This document shows, in pieces, positions 55,714 to 63,980 of a stretch of 64,000 nt of DNA. Numbering within the stretch: the stretch's first letter is position 1; each line of letters begins with the position of its first letter. The DNA is taken from assembly GCF_026410545.1 (NCBI RefSeq), contig NZ_JAPMIT010000002.1:744001-808000 (forward strand), given 5' to 3'. Source of the stretch: Microbacterium sp. STN6. Lineage in GTDB: Bacteria > Actinomycetota > Actinomycetes > Actinomycetales > Microbacteriaceae. The notes under the pieces are model-generated. The model was given only the letters and a program-made list of their open reading frames with translations. It searched no databases and was not told where the DNA came from. The translations under genes and the position numbers were made by a program.

Positions 55714-56901
55714 GTGAGGCAGCTGGCGAGAAGCGGTCGGGCGGGCACGGCGAGGCCGGGTGTGCTCGTCGCTCTGGTCTCCACGCTCGCCATCGTGGGC
55801 GCGGCGACGCTGGCGATCGGCGCCGTCATGGTGCGGGTCGCCCGCATGGTCACCATTCCCGCCAGGCGGCGTGACTACGACATCGACGTTCTCGATATCG
55901 ACACGGATGCCGGTGAGATCACCCTTTCCCGCACGGCCGACACCGTCGTGCCCGGCCGCTATGGGCTTCTGACTGCGGGCGAGGCGGCATACGCCCGCAT
56001 CGGTGGCGTACGGCGCAGCACGGGGTCATCGGTGACGCGCACGCTCGAGCGCGTCGAGCGCGGGCGCATCCACGCCGGGGACCGCGCCCACTGGTGGGGC
56101 TATTACTACCGCTCGCCCTCGGAGCTGGGCCATCCGTATGACGATGTACGCATCGAGGGCGAACTCGGTGAGGCGCCCGCGTGGTTGATCCGGCAGCCTG
56201 CCGGCGCCGACGTGTGGGCGATCGTCGTGCACGGCCGCGGGGCCACGCGTGAGGAAGGGCTGCGCGCCGTGCAGCCGCTGCTCGAGTCGGGCTGCAGCGT
56301 GCTGCTCGTGTCGTGTCGCAACGATGGTGAGGCGCCCGCGAGTGCGGACGGCCGCTACGGCCTCGGCGAGAGTGAGTGGCACGACGTCGAGGCCGCGATC
56401 GAATACGCCGTCGCGCAGGGCGCCACCGGCGTCGTGCTCATGGGCTTCTCGATGGGCGGCGCCATCGTTCTGCAGACCGTCATGCGTGCGGCGAACCGCG
56501 ACGCCGTGCGTGCCGTCGTGCTCGACTCGCCGGTCGTCGACTGGGTCGACACGCTCATATTCCAGGCGCAGCTGATGCGCCTTCCCGCCCCGGTGACGCG
56601 GGGAGCGATGCGGCTGATCGGCTCGTCGTGGGCGCGGCCGCTCACCGGCCAGAGCGCCGTCGTCGACCTGCCTGTTCTCAACTTCGTCGCGCGCGCCGAC
56701 GAGTTGTCGCTGCCCGTGCTCATCATGCACAGCGACGACGACGGCTACGTTCCGGCAACGGCCTCGCACCTGCTGGCAGCACTGCGGCCCGACATCGTCA
56801 CGCTCATGACGTTCACGACCGCCAGGCACACTCGGCTGTGGAACTACGACGCGCAGAGATGGAGCTCCGGCATCCGTGATTGGCTGTCACAGCAGCTCTG
56901 A
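55714..56901 (+). CDS. membrane-anchored alpha/beta hydrolase
   Basis: This 395-aa protein has a basic N-terminus, one membrane helix (VLVALVSTLAIVGAATLAIGA) and an extracytoplasmic alpha/beta-hydrolase domain. The nucleophile elbow is GFSMGGAIV, the oxyanion loop is VVHGRGATREEG, the acid is in MHSDDDGYVP and the His in ARHTRLWN. The fold resembles serine aminopeptidase/esterase S33-type proteins. Substrates are unknown. GTG 55714 is chosen because AGGGGAG lies eight bases before it; GTG 55675 is an alternative. Confidence 0.8.
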   Translation: MRQLARSGRAGTARPGVLVALVSTLAIVGAATLAIGAVMVRVARMVTIPARRRDYDIDVLDIDTDAGEITLSRTADTVVPGRYGLLTAGEAAYARIGGVRRSTGSSVTRTLERVERGRIHAGDRAHWWGYYYRSPSELGHPYDDVRIEGELGEAPAWLIRQPAGADVWAIVVHGRGATREEGLRAVQPLLESGCSVLLVSCRNDGEAPASADGRYGLGESEWHDVEAAIEYAVAQGATGVVLMGFSMGGAIVLQTVMRAANRDAVRAVVLDSPVVDWVDTLIFQAQLMRLPAPVTRGAMRLIGSSWARPLTGQSAVVDLPVLNFVARADELSLPVLIMHSDDDGYVPATASHLLAALRPDIVTLMTFTTARHTRLWNYDAQRWSSGIRDWLSQQL

Positions 56902-56929
56902 CGGCACGGCACCTCTGACGGCACGGCAC
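56896..56929. repeat. two tandem 17-bp repeats
   Basis: CTCTGACGGCACGGCAC is repeated exactly twice, starting in the last codons of the hydrolase gene and continuing into the short gap before the convergent sufE. Confidence 0.85.
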
Positions 56930-56959
56930 CTCTGCCAGCACAGCGCAGCATCGCCGGCG

Positions 56960-57406
56960 TCAGGAGAGTGCGGCGGCCTTCACCGTGACCTGGCGCTTCG
57001 TGCGGCCGAGCATGCCGCTCATGCCCCGCACGCGCAGCGGCGAGACCGCCTGCGCGAGGCCGAGCATCTGCGGGTAGTCGTCGGGAACGGCGAGAACCTC
57101 TTCGACCGTGAGACCGCTCAGCCCCTGCACGAGGATGGACGCGAAGCCGCGCGTCGTCGGCGACTCACGGGGTGCGGTGGCGTACAGGTGTACCACGCGG
57201 TCGTCGCCCACCTCGACGAAGAGGTACACGGGGGACTGGCACTCCTCGACCTTCTCGAGCAGGTCAGGGTGTTCGCGGTACGTCTCCGGCAGCTCGGGCA
57301 GCTCGTTCGCGAACTCGAGCAGCAACTGCAGCCGTGTCTGCAGTTCCAGCTCGAGAAAGTCGTCGCGAATCTGCGCGAGAGTGGGCGGCAGGTCTCTCTC
57401 AGTCAT
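56960..57406 (-). CDS. sufE: SufE-family sulfur acceptor
   Basis: This 148-aa protein of the SufE/CsdE family accepts persulfide sulfur from a cysteine desulfurase on Cys56 (VEECQSPVYL). GFASILVQGLSG is also conserved. No suf operon is near; the rhodanese gene 33 bases upstream on the same strand suggests the pair serves a sulfur-transfer chore. Confidence 0.9.
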   Translation of the reverse strand: MTERDLPPTLAQIRDDFLELELQTRLQLLLEFANELPELPETYREHPDLLEKVEECQSPVYLFVEVGDDRVVHLYATAPRESPTTRGFASILVQGLSGLTVEEVLAVPDDYPQMLGLAQAVSPLRVRGMSGMLGRTKRQVTVKAAALS

Positions 57407-57439
57407 CGTCTCCAGTATTCCACCGGATGCCGCGAGCCC

Positions 57440-58339
57440 TCAGCGCCTCGGCGCCTCGCCGGGCTCGCTTCCCAGCGCGATCGGCACACGAACGGCGCTG
57501 CCCCACTCTGTCCACGACCCGTCGTAATTGCGCACGTTCTCGAAGCCGAGCAGATGGGTCAGCACGAACCACGTGTGGCTCGAGCGCTCACCGATTCGGC
57601 AGTATGCGATGACGTCGTCGCCCTCCTTCAGACCAGCGTCGCCGAGGTAGATGCCCTCGAGCTCCTCGCGCCGCTTGAATGTGGCGTCGGGGGCCGCGGC
57701 CCGCGCCCACGGAACCGAGGCGGCGGAGGGGATGTGGCCGGGGCGCAGCGCGTTCTCGGTCGGGTAGCCGGGAATCTCGGTGCGCTCGCCGCTGTATTCC
57801 TCGGGGCTGCGCACGTCGATGAGCGGCTTGCCGAAGTGGGCGAGCACGTCCTCCTTGAAGGCCCTGATGACGCTGTCGTCGCGCTCGACGACGGGGTATT
57901 CGACGGGCGTGGGGGTGGAGGCCTCCGTCGTGATGGCGCGGCCGTCGGCGATCCACTTGTCGCGTCCGCCGTCGAGCAGGCGCACGTCTTCATGGCCGAA
58001 CAGGGTGAAGACCCACAGCGCGTATGCGGCCCACCAGTTGTTCTTGTCTCCGTAGATGACCACCGTGGCGTCGCGGGCGATGCCCTTTGATCCCAGCAGA
58101 CGCGCAAACGCCTCACCCTGCACGTAGTCGCGCTCGACGGGGTCGTTGAGGTCGGTGTGCCAGTCGATCTTGACCGCCCCGGGAATGTGCCCCGTCTCAT
58201 ACAGCAGTACGTCTTCGTCGGACTCGACGACAACCAGAGACGGCGCGCCGAGGTTCGCTTCGAGCCAGTCGCCGCTCACCAGACGTTCCGGGTGCGCGTA
58301 CTGTGCGAACTCCGGCGACGGGTCACGATCAACGGACAT
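57440..58339 (-). CDS. thiosulfate/3-mercaptopyruvate sulfurtransferase, two rhodanese domains
   Basis: This 299-aa protein has an inactive N-terminal rhodanese domain ([20 protein letters not shown] in place of the Cys loop) and an active C-terminal one with Cys247 in [15 protein letters not shown]. The CRIGERS loop fits thiosulfate sulfurtransferases of the CysA/SseA type in actinobacteria. GGAGG precedes the ATG at 58339. sufE follows 33 bases later, probably in the same transcript. Confidence 0.92.
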   Translation of the reverse strand: MSVDRDPSPEFAQYAHPERLVSGDWLEANLGAPSLVVVESDEDVLLYETGHIPGAVKIDWHTDLNDPVERDYVQGEAFARLLGSKGIARDATVVIYGDKNNWWAAYALWVFTLFGHEDVRLLDGGRDKWIADGRAITTEASTPTPVEYPVVERDDSVIRAFKEDVLAHFGKPLIDVRSPEEYSGERTEIPGYPTENALRPGHIPSAASVPWARAAAPDATFKRREELEGIYLGDAGLKEGDDVIAYCRIGERSSHTWFVLTHLLGFENVRNYDGSWTEWGSAVRVPIALGSEPGEAPRR

Positions 58340-58487
58340 CTTCTACCTCCTGCGCCCCGTGGGGCGGATGTGTGTGGCTGGTCTCGGATTAGGCTTTGAC
58401 TGCCCGGATCCACTATCGACCATACGCACCGCGCCGACGCGCGTGCATGGATCCGTAAGACTACGACACAAAGGTACCGCCGCATCC

Positions 58488-59546
58488 ATGACCGAGGCCG
58501 CCATCGCCCGCCCGACGCACCTGACCGAGATTTCTCCCCGCATCTCCGGCACCGCGATGGCGAAGGAGCTCGTGCCGCCGCCGCAGTTCGCCCACGCGAG
58601 CTTCGAGAGCTACCGCCCCGATCGTGACTACCCATCGCAGGCCGCCGCCGTGGCGGAGCTGAAGGAATTCGCGGCGTCGTGGCAGCCTGCCAGGCCGTCG
58701 GGGCTCTTCAGCTGGGCCCGGCGCCGGGGCGATGACGACCGGCTGCCGGGCGTGTACCTCGATGGCGGTTTCGGGGTCGGCAAGACCCACCTGCTCGCCG
58801 CGCTGTGGCATGCGGCGCCGGGCCCCAAGTTCTACGGCACGTTCATCGAGTACACCGCCATCGTCGGCGCGCTCGGGTATGCGGGCGCCGTCACGCTGCT
58901 GACCGGCTCTACCCTCATCTGCATCGACGAGTTCGAACTCGACGACCCCGGCGACACCATGATGATGACCAGGATGCTCGGCGAGCTCGTCGCGTCGGGG
59001 ACCCGTGTCGCGGCGACCTCGAACACGCCGCCGAACGCGCTCGGCGAGGGCCGGTTCGCGGCCGCCGACTTCCTGCGTGAGATCCAGGCGCTCTCCTCGA
59101 ACTTCACGACCATCCGCATCGACGGCCTCGACTACCGCAGGCGCGACACTGAGTCGGGTGCGCACGCTGTCGGCGATGACGAGCTGAACCGCACCGTCGC
59201 CGCGCTGGCCGAGCGTGGCGAGAGAGTGAGCACGGATGCGTTCGCCTCCCTCATCGCACACCTCGCCTCCGTGCACCCCGCCGCGTACGCCGGGCTCATC
59301 ACCGGCCTCGACGTGATCGCCCTGTCTGACGTCACCGTTCTGCACGACCAGACCGACGCGCTGCGGCTCGTCGCCTTCATCGACCGCGTCTACGACGCCG
59401 AGATCCCGCTCATCGCGTCCGGCACGCCGCTCAGCGACATCTTCGACGCAGAGATGCTGCAGGGCGGCTATCGCAAGAAGTACCTGCGGGCCGTCTCACG
59501 CATGATCGCCTTGACGAACGGAGAGATTCCCCCGCACGATTCGTAA
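58488..59546 (+). CDS. zapE: cell division ATPase ZapE (AFG1-like)
   Basis: This 352-aa AAA-type P-loop ATPase has Walker A in GGFGVGKTHLLAAL, Walker B in LICIDEFELDDPGD and sensor-1-like ATSNTPP. The N-terminus (ARPTHLTEISPRISG) and the C-terminal YRKKYLRAVSRM fit actinobacterial ZapE. In E. coli ZapE acts on the Z-ring under stress; in actinobacteria the role is untested. AAAGG lies before the ATG. The stop codon TAA is itself part of the amt GlnR box. Confidence 0.9.
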   Translation: MTEAAIARPTHLTEISPRISGTAMAKELVPPPQFAHASFESYRPDRDYPSQAAAVAELKEFAASWQPARPSGLFSWARRRGDDDRLPGVYLDGGFGVGKTHLLAALWHAAPGPKFYGTFIEYTAIVGALGYAGAVTLLTGSTLICIDEFELDDPGDTMMMTRMLGELVASGTRVAATSNTPPNALGEGRFAAADFLREIQALSSNFTTIRIDGLDYRRRDTESGAHAVGDDELNRTVAALAERGERVSTDAFASLIAHLASVHPAAYAGLITGLDVIALSDVTVLHDQTDALRLVAFIDRVYDAEIPLIASGTPLSDIFDAEMLQGGYRKKYLRAVSRMIALTNGEIPPHDS

Positions 59547-59596
59547 CGAGCAGGAAACACCGGCGTAGGAGGAGCGAAACGCGCCGCGGGCAGACT
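59543..59596 (+). promoter_or_regulatory. GlnR box and -10 of amt
   Basis: GTAAC-n6-GAAAC-n6-GTAGG-n6-GAAAC (59543-59580) is a full four-half-site GlnR box with 22-bp period. Ten bases later is CAGACT (59591-59596) as -10, the same box-to--10 distance as at glnA. The first half-site overlaps the zapE stop codon. Confidence 0.85.
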
Positions 59597-59659
59597 GACG
59601 GAACCGGCGGGGCGCATCCGCTGAGCAATTGATCGGTACTGCAGACGCAAGGGAGATCC

Positions 59660-60901
59660 ATGGTGTTACACACAGCATCCGAAACGGCTTCGGTCGGTCT
59701 CGACTCGCTTTGGCTCCTCGTCTCGGCCGCGTTCGTGCTGCTGATGACGCCGGGCGTCGCCTTCTTCTATGGCGGCATGGTGCGCGCGAAGAGCGTCGTC
59801 AGCATGATGATGATGAGCTTCGGCGCCATGGCGCTCGTCGGCGTCATCTGGGTCGTCTACGGCTACGGTCTCGTGTTCGGCAAGCCGCTGATCCCGCACT
59901 GGCTCGGCGATCCGTTCTCGGCGATCGGGCTGCAGAACCTGGTCGGCGGGCCGAACGGCCCCGACCTGAACGGGCTGGCCTTCGCCGGGTTCCAGGCGAC
60001 GTTCGCGATCATCGCGGTCGCCCTGATCTCGGGTGCCATCGCCGACCGGGCCAAGTTCGGAGCGTGGCTGGTCTTCGCCGGCATCTGGGTGACGGTGGTC
60101 TACTTCCCGGTCGCGTACTGGGTCTTCAATCTGGCAGACGGATGGGCAGTCTCTCTCGGCGTCAACGACTTCGCGGGCGGTACCGCCGTGCACATCAACG
60201 CCGGGGCCGCGGGGCTCGCCCTCGCCCTCGTGCTCGGCAAGCGTGTGGGGTTCCGCAAGGGCTTCGACAAGCCGCATAACGTGCCGCTCACGCTTCTCGG
60301 TGCGGCGCTGCTGTGGTTCGGCTGGTTCGGCTTCAACGCGGGCTCCGAGGGTGCCGTCGACGGCATCGCGGCGCTCGCCTGGATCAATACGCTCGCGGCA
60401 CCGGCCGCGGCGACGCTGGGCTGGCTCATCGTGGAGAAGATCCGCGACGACAAGCCGACCTCCATCGGCGCGGCCTCAGGGGCCGTGGCGGGTCTCGTCG
60501 CCATCACGCCCGCCTGCAACATCCTGACGCCGCTATGGGCCATCGTGCTCGGGGTGATCGCGGGTGCCGTCTGCGCCCTCGCCATCGACCTGAAGTTCCG
60601 GTTCGGCTTCGACGACTCGCTCGATGTCGTCGGCATCCACCTGGTCGGCGGCCTCATCGGCACCATCTACATCGGAATCTTCGGCACCGGCATCGGCCTC
60701 ATCTACACGGGCTCGCTCGTGCAGCTGTGGGTACAGGCCCTCGCGGCCTTCGGCGTCATGATCTACTCGTTCGGTATCGCGTGGGTGATCGGGGTCGTCA
60801 TACAGAAGACGATGGGCTTCCGCATCCGCAATGAAGACGAGCTGGCGGGTGTCGACACGGCCGTTCACGGCGAGGAGGGGTACGTGCTCGACCGGGTGTG
60901 A
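59660..60901 (+). CDS. amt: ammonium transporter
   Basis: This 413-aa Amt/Mep/Rh protein has 11 membrane helices. Characteristic residues are in FFYGGMVRAKSVVSMMM, the conserved Asp in GAIADRAKFG, and the twin pore histidines in GGTAVHINAG and VGIHLVGGLIG. It brings in ammonium for GlnA. AAGGGAG precedes ATG 59660. It stands alone without glnK (PII) or glnD directly after it, unlike the usual actinobacterial amtB-glnK-glnD order. Confidence 0.95.
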   Translation: MVLHTASETASVGLDSLWLLVSAAFVLLMTPGVAFFYGGMVRAKSVVSMMMMSFGAMALVGVIWVVYGYGLVFGKPLIPHWLGDPFSAIGLQNLVGGPNGPDLNGLAFAGFQATFAIIAVALISGAIADRAKFGAWLVFAGIWVTVVYFPVAYWVFNLADGWAVSLGVNDFAGGTAVHINAGAAGLALALVLGKRVGFRKGFDKPHNVPLTLLGAALLWFGWFGFNAGSEGAVDGIAALAWINTLAAPAAATLGWLIVEKIRDDKPTSIGAASGAVAGLVAITPACNILTPLWAIVLGVIAGAVCALAIDLKFRFGFDDSLDVVGIHLVGGLIGTIYIGIFGTGIGLIYTGSLVQLWVQALAAFGVMIYSFGIAWVIGVVIQKTMGFRIRNEDELAGVDTAVHGEEGYVLDRV

Positions 60902-60920
60902 TCCCGACCTGCCACGTTCC

Positions 60921-60954
60921 GTGAGGGCGCGCCGCCGCGGCGGGGCGCCCTCAC
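60921..60954. terminator. strong hairpin terminator after amt
   Basis: GTGAGGGCGC and GCGCCCTCAC pair over ten bases around an inner palindrome (CCGCCGCGGCGG). It lies between convergent genes and could stop both. There is no U-run. Confidence 0.7.
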
Positions 60955-60984
60955 GCATCCGTGCCCGTGCCCGTGTTCGGTGCT

Positions 60985-61740
60985 TCAGCCGCCGAACCCG
61001 GCGCGGTCCACTCGGCGGTGGTAGCGCATGCCGGCGAGCCCGCCGACGATAGCGCCGACCAGGCTCGCGATGGCGACCAGAACGGCCGTGATGACGCCGA
61101 GCGTGGTGAGCGTGCCCTCGTCGATCGGGATACGCGGGAACGCGTTGACCGATCCGAGAATGTTGTACTGCGCGCCGCCGATGGCGCCGATGATCGCCAC
61201 GATGATCGCCACGGCGACGGCCCACAGCCAGACCGTGAAGCCCTGGCGGATGCCGTTGAAGCGGGCCATGCGGCCGGCCACGTAGCCGCCGCAGTAGTAC
61301 GCGATCAGCGCGATGACGATGAGGGCGATGCAGCCGCCGATGCCGACCGAGGCGGCATTGTCGCTCGCGGCTTGGCCCGCCTTGTCGCTGTTGCCGTTGT
61401 TGGTACCGAGGGCGACCGCGACGCCGGTTGCGGCCACGAGGGCGGCGAGCAGCACGGCGATGCCCATGGCGGCGAGCCAGCCGAAGAAGGCCGAGCCGAC
61501 CTTGACACCGCCGAAGCGGGCCTCCTCGCGGGCGACGACGTCTTCGCGAATCGCGGCCCCCGATGGCACGGGCGCCGCGGCATGGCGGTGGTCTCCGGTG
61601 TCTACGGTGTCTACGGTGTCGTCATCGCGCGAGTCCGCCACTCGCGCGTCGGCTGCCCGTGCGTCGGCCGCCCGTGCGTCGGCCGCCCGTGCGTCGGCCG
61701 CCCGTCGCTCCGCAGGGTCACGCTGCTCCGGTGTAGTCAT
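60985..61740 (-). CDS. membrane protein with ADARA-repeat N-terminus
   Basis: This 251-aa protein has four membrane helices (starting at FFGWLAAMGIAVLLAALVAA) and a soluble N-terminal part of about 75 residues. That part contains RAADA/ADARA pentads encoded by a 15-bp tandem repeat, then a DTVDTVDT stretch. The last segment (VGAIVGGLAGMRYHRRVDR) ends in the cytosol. It looks like an unstudied Micrococcales membrane family; no function is recognised. Confidence 0.75.
   Translation of the reverse strand: MTTPEQRDPAERRAADARAADARAADARAADARVADSRDDDTVDTVDTGDHRHAAAPVPSGAAIREDVVAREEARFGGVKVGSAFFGWLAAMGIAVLLAALVAATGVAVALGTNNGNSDKAGQAASDNAASVGIGGCIALIVIALIAYYCGGYVAGRMARFNGIRQGFTVWLWAVAVAIIVAIIGAIGGAQYNILGSVNAFPRIPIDEGTLTTLGVITAVLVAIASLVGAIVGGLAGMRYHRRVDRAGFGG
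61646..61705. repeat. four tandem 15-bp repeats (ADARA-coding)
   Basis: The unit GCGTCGGCCGCCCGT occurs four times (first copy with one change) within the N-terminal coding part of the membrane protein gene. Copy-number change would add or remove five residues without a frameshift. Confidence 0.92.
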
Positions 61741-61827
61741 GGGATCTTCCCCTCTCGTTCCTGCCTCCAGTCAAGGCGTTCTGGCGCCGACCGCAAGGGG
61801 TGCGGGGACGGCTGGCATACTCGAGAG

Positions 61828-62883
61828 GTGAGTGGAGCATCCGCCGTAGCGTCACTGCGAGAGGCCGTCACGCGCCTGCCCGCGGGCTCGTTCGCGTTCG
61901 TGATGGCCACCGGAATCGTCTCCACGGCGCTCAACACGGTGGGGGCCGGCGTGCTCTCGATCGCGCTGCTCGTGGTGGCCGTCGTCGGGGGAGCGGCACT
62001 GGCGATCGCGTTGGCATGGCGGGCGGCGATCGCCCCGGCGCGCCTGCGAGCCGACGTGCGAAGCCCGTCGCGGGCGTTCGGGTTCCTCACCATCGTGGCG
62101 GCCGTGAACGTGGTCGCGGTGCGTTTGCATGGGGCGGATGCCGCGGGTGCCGCCATCGCCCTGACACTTCTCGGCGTGCCTCTCTGGCTGTTGCTCGGCT
62201 ACGGCGTTCCGGCGACGCTGATCCTGCAGCGGCGCACACGCTCGGCCGTGGCATCGGCGGACGGCAGCTGGTTCCTGTGGGTAGTGGCGACGCAATCGGT
62301 CGCGACCGCGGTCGGCACGGTGGCCGTGCATGACGACGCGGAGTTCCTCGCCGCGTTCGCGGTCGCCCTGTGGGGCATCGGCGTGATGCTGTACCTCATG
62401 CTGGCCACGCTCGTGATCCTGCGGCTGCTCGCGGCGTCGGCGTCACCGGGGGCGCTGAACCCGTCGTACTGGATCTACATGGGTGCAACAGCCATCACCG
62501 TGCTGGCTGGTTCGGTGATCCTCACGCTGCCCAGCGACCTGCCCATCGTCGCCGCCACGCGGTCTGTGGTCTCGGGGCTCACCTACGTGCTGTGGGCGTT
62601 CGGGCTCTGGTGGATTCCGCTGCTCGTCGTGTTCGGCGTCTGGCGGCACGCCGTGCGGCGAGTGCGTCTGCGCTATGACACGTCGCTGTGGAGCATCGTG
62701 TTCCCGCTCGGCATGTTCGCGGTCGCGAGCATCCACTTCGGTCGCGTGGAGCACCTGCCGCTCATGGTAGGACTCGGCACCGTCGGCGCCGGAGTCGCCG
62801 GCATCGCCTGGCTGCTGGTGTTCGGCGCGATGGCGGCGCGCGCCGTTCGGTCGCTGCTCCGTGCACCAACGGCAGTCGGATGA
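61828..62883 (+). CDS. TDT-family (tellurite-resistance/dicarboxylate) transporter
   Basis: This 351-aa protein has about ten membrane helices. The entry LPAGSFAFVMATGIVSTAL and the mid-protein VVATQSVAT are characteristic of the TehA/SLAC1/TDT superfamily of anion or dicarboxylate channels. The final helices carry WSIVFPLGMFAVAS, as in the family. A malate or sulfite exporter role is known for relatives; the substrate here is not known. GTG 61828 is used; no good ribosome site is visible, but CATACT stands six bases before it. Confidence 0.82.
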   Translation: MSGASAVASLREAVTRLPAGSFAFVMATGIVSTALNTVGAGVLSIALLVVAVVGGAALAIALAWRAAIAPARLRADVRSPSRAFGFLTIVAAVNVVAVRLHGADAAGAAIALTLLGVPLWLLLGYGVPATLILQRRTRSAVASADGSWFLWVVATQSVATAVGTVAVHDDAEFLAAFAVALWGIGVMLYLMLATLVILRLLAASASPGALNPSYWIYMGATAITVLAGSVILTLPSDLPIVAATRSVVSGLTYVLWAFGLWWIPLLVVFGVWRHAVRRVRLRYDTSLWSIVFPLGMFAVASIHFGRVEHLPLMVGLGTVGAGVAGIAWLLVFGAMAARAVRSLLRAPTAVG

Positions 62884-62944
62884 CGCGCCAGCCGAGCCGA
62901 TGGCCGGTGCACGAGGCGCGGCATGGTCGCCCGTACCCCCGGGA

Positions 62945-62976
<32 letters not shown>

Positions 62977-62979
62977 GGG

Positions 62980-63052
62980 TGGGCGATACCGGACTCGAAC
63001 CGATGACCTCTTCCGTGTGAAGGAAGCGCGCTACCAACTGCGCCAATCGCCC
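62980..63052 (-). tRNA. tRNA-Val (anticodon CAC)
   Basis: Read on the minus strand it folds as a standard tRNA: acceptor GGGCGAT/ATCGCCC, anticodon stem CTTCC/GGAAG around TTCACAC, and T-loop TTCGAGT. The CCA tail is not encoded (ACCC follows). A -10 box TAGTAT lies at 63096-63091. Confidence 0.96.
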
Positions 63053-63090
63053 GTCTGCGCCATCCGCTCGGTGAGCCGAGGCGCGTGTAG

Positions 63091-63096
63091 ATACTA
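63091..63096 (-). promoter_or_regulatory. -10 box of tRNA-Val(CAC)
   Basis: TAGTAT on the minus strand, 39 bases before the tRNA 5' end. The -35 is weak. Confidence 0.4.
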
Positions 63097-63223
63097 GCCG
63101 AGGTTCGTGTCGTCGCGCACATCGATGCCGGGCTCACGCGCGCCCCTTCGGTCGCCTCGGCCGAGCGTTCCAGAGGCGGCTTCGCGAAAACTGGGAGGCT
63201 GCCGAAATGACGCCCGTGTCGGT

Positions 63224-63253
63224 TTGAATATGGCGTGGGCAATCGGCTAGAGT
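63224..63253 (+). promoter_or_regulatory. promoter of the tRNA-Gly gene
   Basis: TTGAAT (63224-63229) and TAGAGT (63248-63253) are 18 bases apart, about 28 bases before tRNA-Gly. It may also serve the tRNA-Cys and tRNA-Val(GAC) genes. Confidence 0.6.
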
Positions 63254-63280
63254 CTCAAAGCACGCAGAAATGCGCGCAAC

Positions 63281-63352
63281 GCGGATGTGGCGCAGTGGTA
63301 GCGCATCACCTTGCCAAGGTGAGGGTCGCGAGTTCGAATCTCGTCATCCGCT
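63281..63352 (+). tRNA. tRNA-Gly (anticodon GCC)
   Basis: Acceptor GCGGATG/CATCCGC, anticodon loop TTGCCAA in stem ACC/GGT, T-loop TTCGAAT. CCA is not encoded. Confidence 0.97.
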
Positions 63353-63358
63353 CGAATG

Positions 63359-63391
63359 GAATCGCACTCTCGGGTGCGGTTCTCTTCATTT
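63359..63391 (+). terminator. intrinsic terminator after tRNA-Gly
   Basis: GAATCGCAC and GTGCGGTTC form a nine-pair stem (one G-U) with a six-base loop, followed by the T-rich TCTTCATTT. Confidence 0.65.
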
Positions 63392-63408
63392 GGTGGTGAA
63401 CCCAACAC

Positions 63409-63479
63409 GGTGGATTGGCCGAGAGGCGAGGCAGCGGCCTGCAAAGCCGTATACACGGGTTCGAATCCCGTATCCACCT
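63409..63479 (+). tRNA. tRNA-Cys (anticodon GCA)
   Basis: Acceptor GGTGGAT/ATCCACC, anticodon loop CTGCAAA, T-loop TTCGAAT. It is 71 nt long, with no encoded CCA. Confidence 0.96.
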
Positions 63480-63511
63480 CCATTCCCGGCAACATGTACT
63501 GTTCGGGAAAT

Positions 63512-63586
63512 GGGCGATTGGCGCAGCGGTAGCGCGCTTCCCTGACACGGAAGAGGTCACTGGTTCGATCCCAGTATCGCCCACCA
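63512..63586 (+). tRNA. tRNA-Val (anticodon GAC)
   Basis: Acceptor GGGCGAT/ATCGCCC, anticodon loop CTGACAC in stem CTTCC/GGAAG, T-loop TTCGATC. Here ACCA follows the acceptor, so the CCA end (63584-63586) is encoded. Its 5' half is almost identical to that of the opposite-strand tRNA-Val(CAC). Confidence 0.96.
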
Positions 63587-63737
63587 CAAACTTGTACCGA
63601 ACCAGCGTGAGCGCCAACAGGCGATCGCGTTGCTCTTTCCCAATCGCACGCGCTCGTTCGCGGGTCTTGTGACGCTTCCGTGCCCTGCGGTTGCTGCTGC
63701 CGGCTGGAATGTCGGTGGTGGGGTGTTGGATTGGTTC

Positions 63738-63980
63738 ATGGACGAGATCGAGGAGTTCGATAGCGAGGCCGAGGCGGTCCCGCCGATGGACTGCGATCCG
63801 GCATCTCGTATCGATCTGTGCCTGGCCCGGGCCGAGTACTCGGCCGCCGCGGCCGCACGCCAGACCGCGAACCAGCTCGCCGCCCTCGATGACGCCCTGC
63901 ACGAGGCGGCCGAGAACCCGGGCGTGTTCATCGACACGCGCGCGTGCTCGCCACGGGACGCTGAAGCGTCCCGGGTTTGA
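63738..63980 (+). pseudogene. truncated N-terminus resembling DUF222/HNH endonuclease proteins
   Basis: This 80-aa open frame starts MDEIEEFDSEAEAVPP. It continues with DPASRIDLCLARAEYSAAAA and ALHEAAENPGVFIDTR, which resembles the first part of the DUF222-HNH (13E12-type) proteins that are repeated in Microbacteriaceae genomes. The frame ends after DAEASRV, where such proteins would continue for several hundred residues, so it looks like a remnant. It lies about 150 bases after a tRNA-Val gene, a typical place for integration debris. The stretch 63587-63737 before it holds nothing recognised. Confidence 0.45.

Noticed and set aside
63247-63902. 198-codon minus-strand frame across three tRNA genes
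   Set aside because: It runs through tRNA-Gly, tRNA-Cys and tRNA-Val(GAC) and only reflects open complements of these genes.
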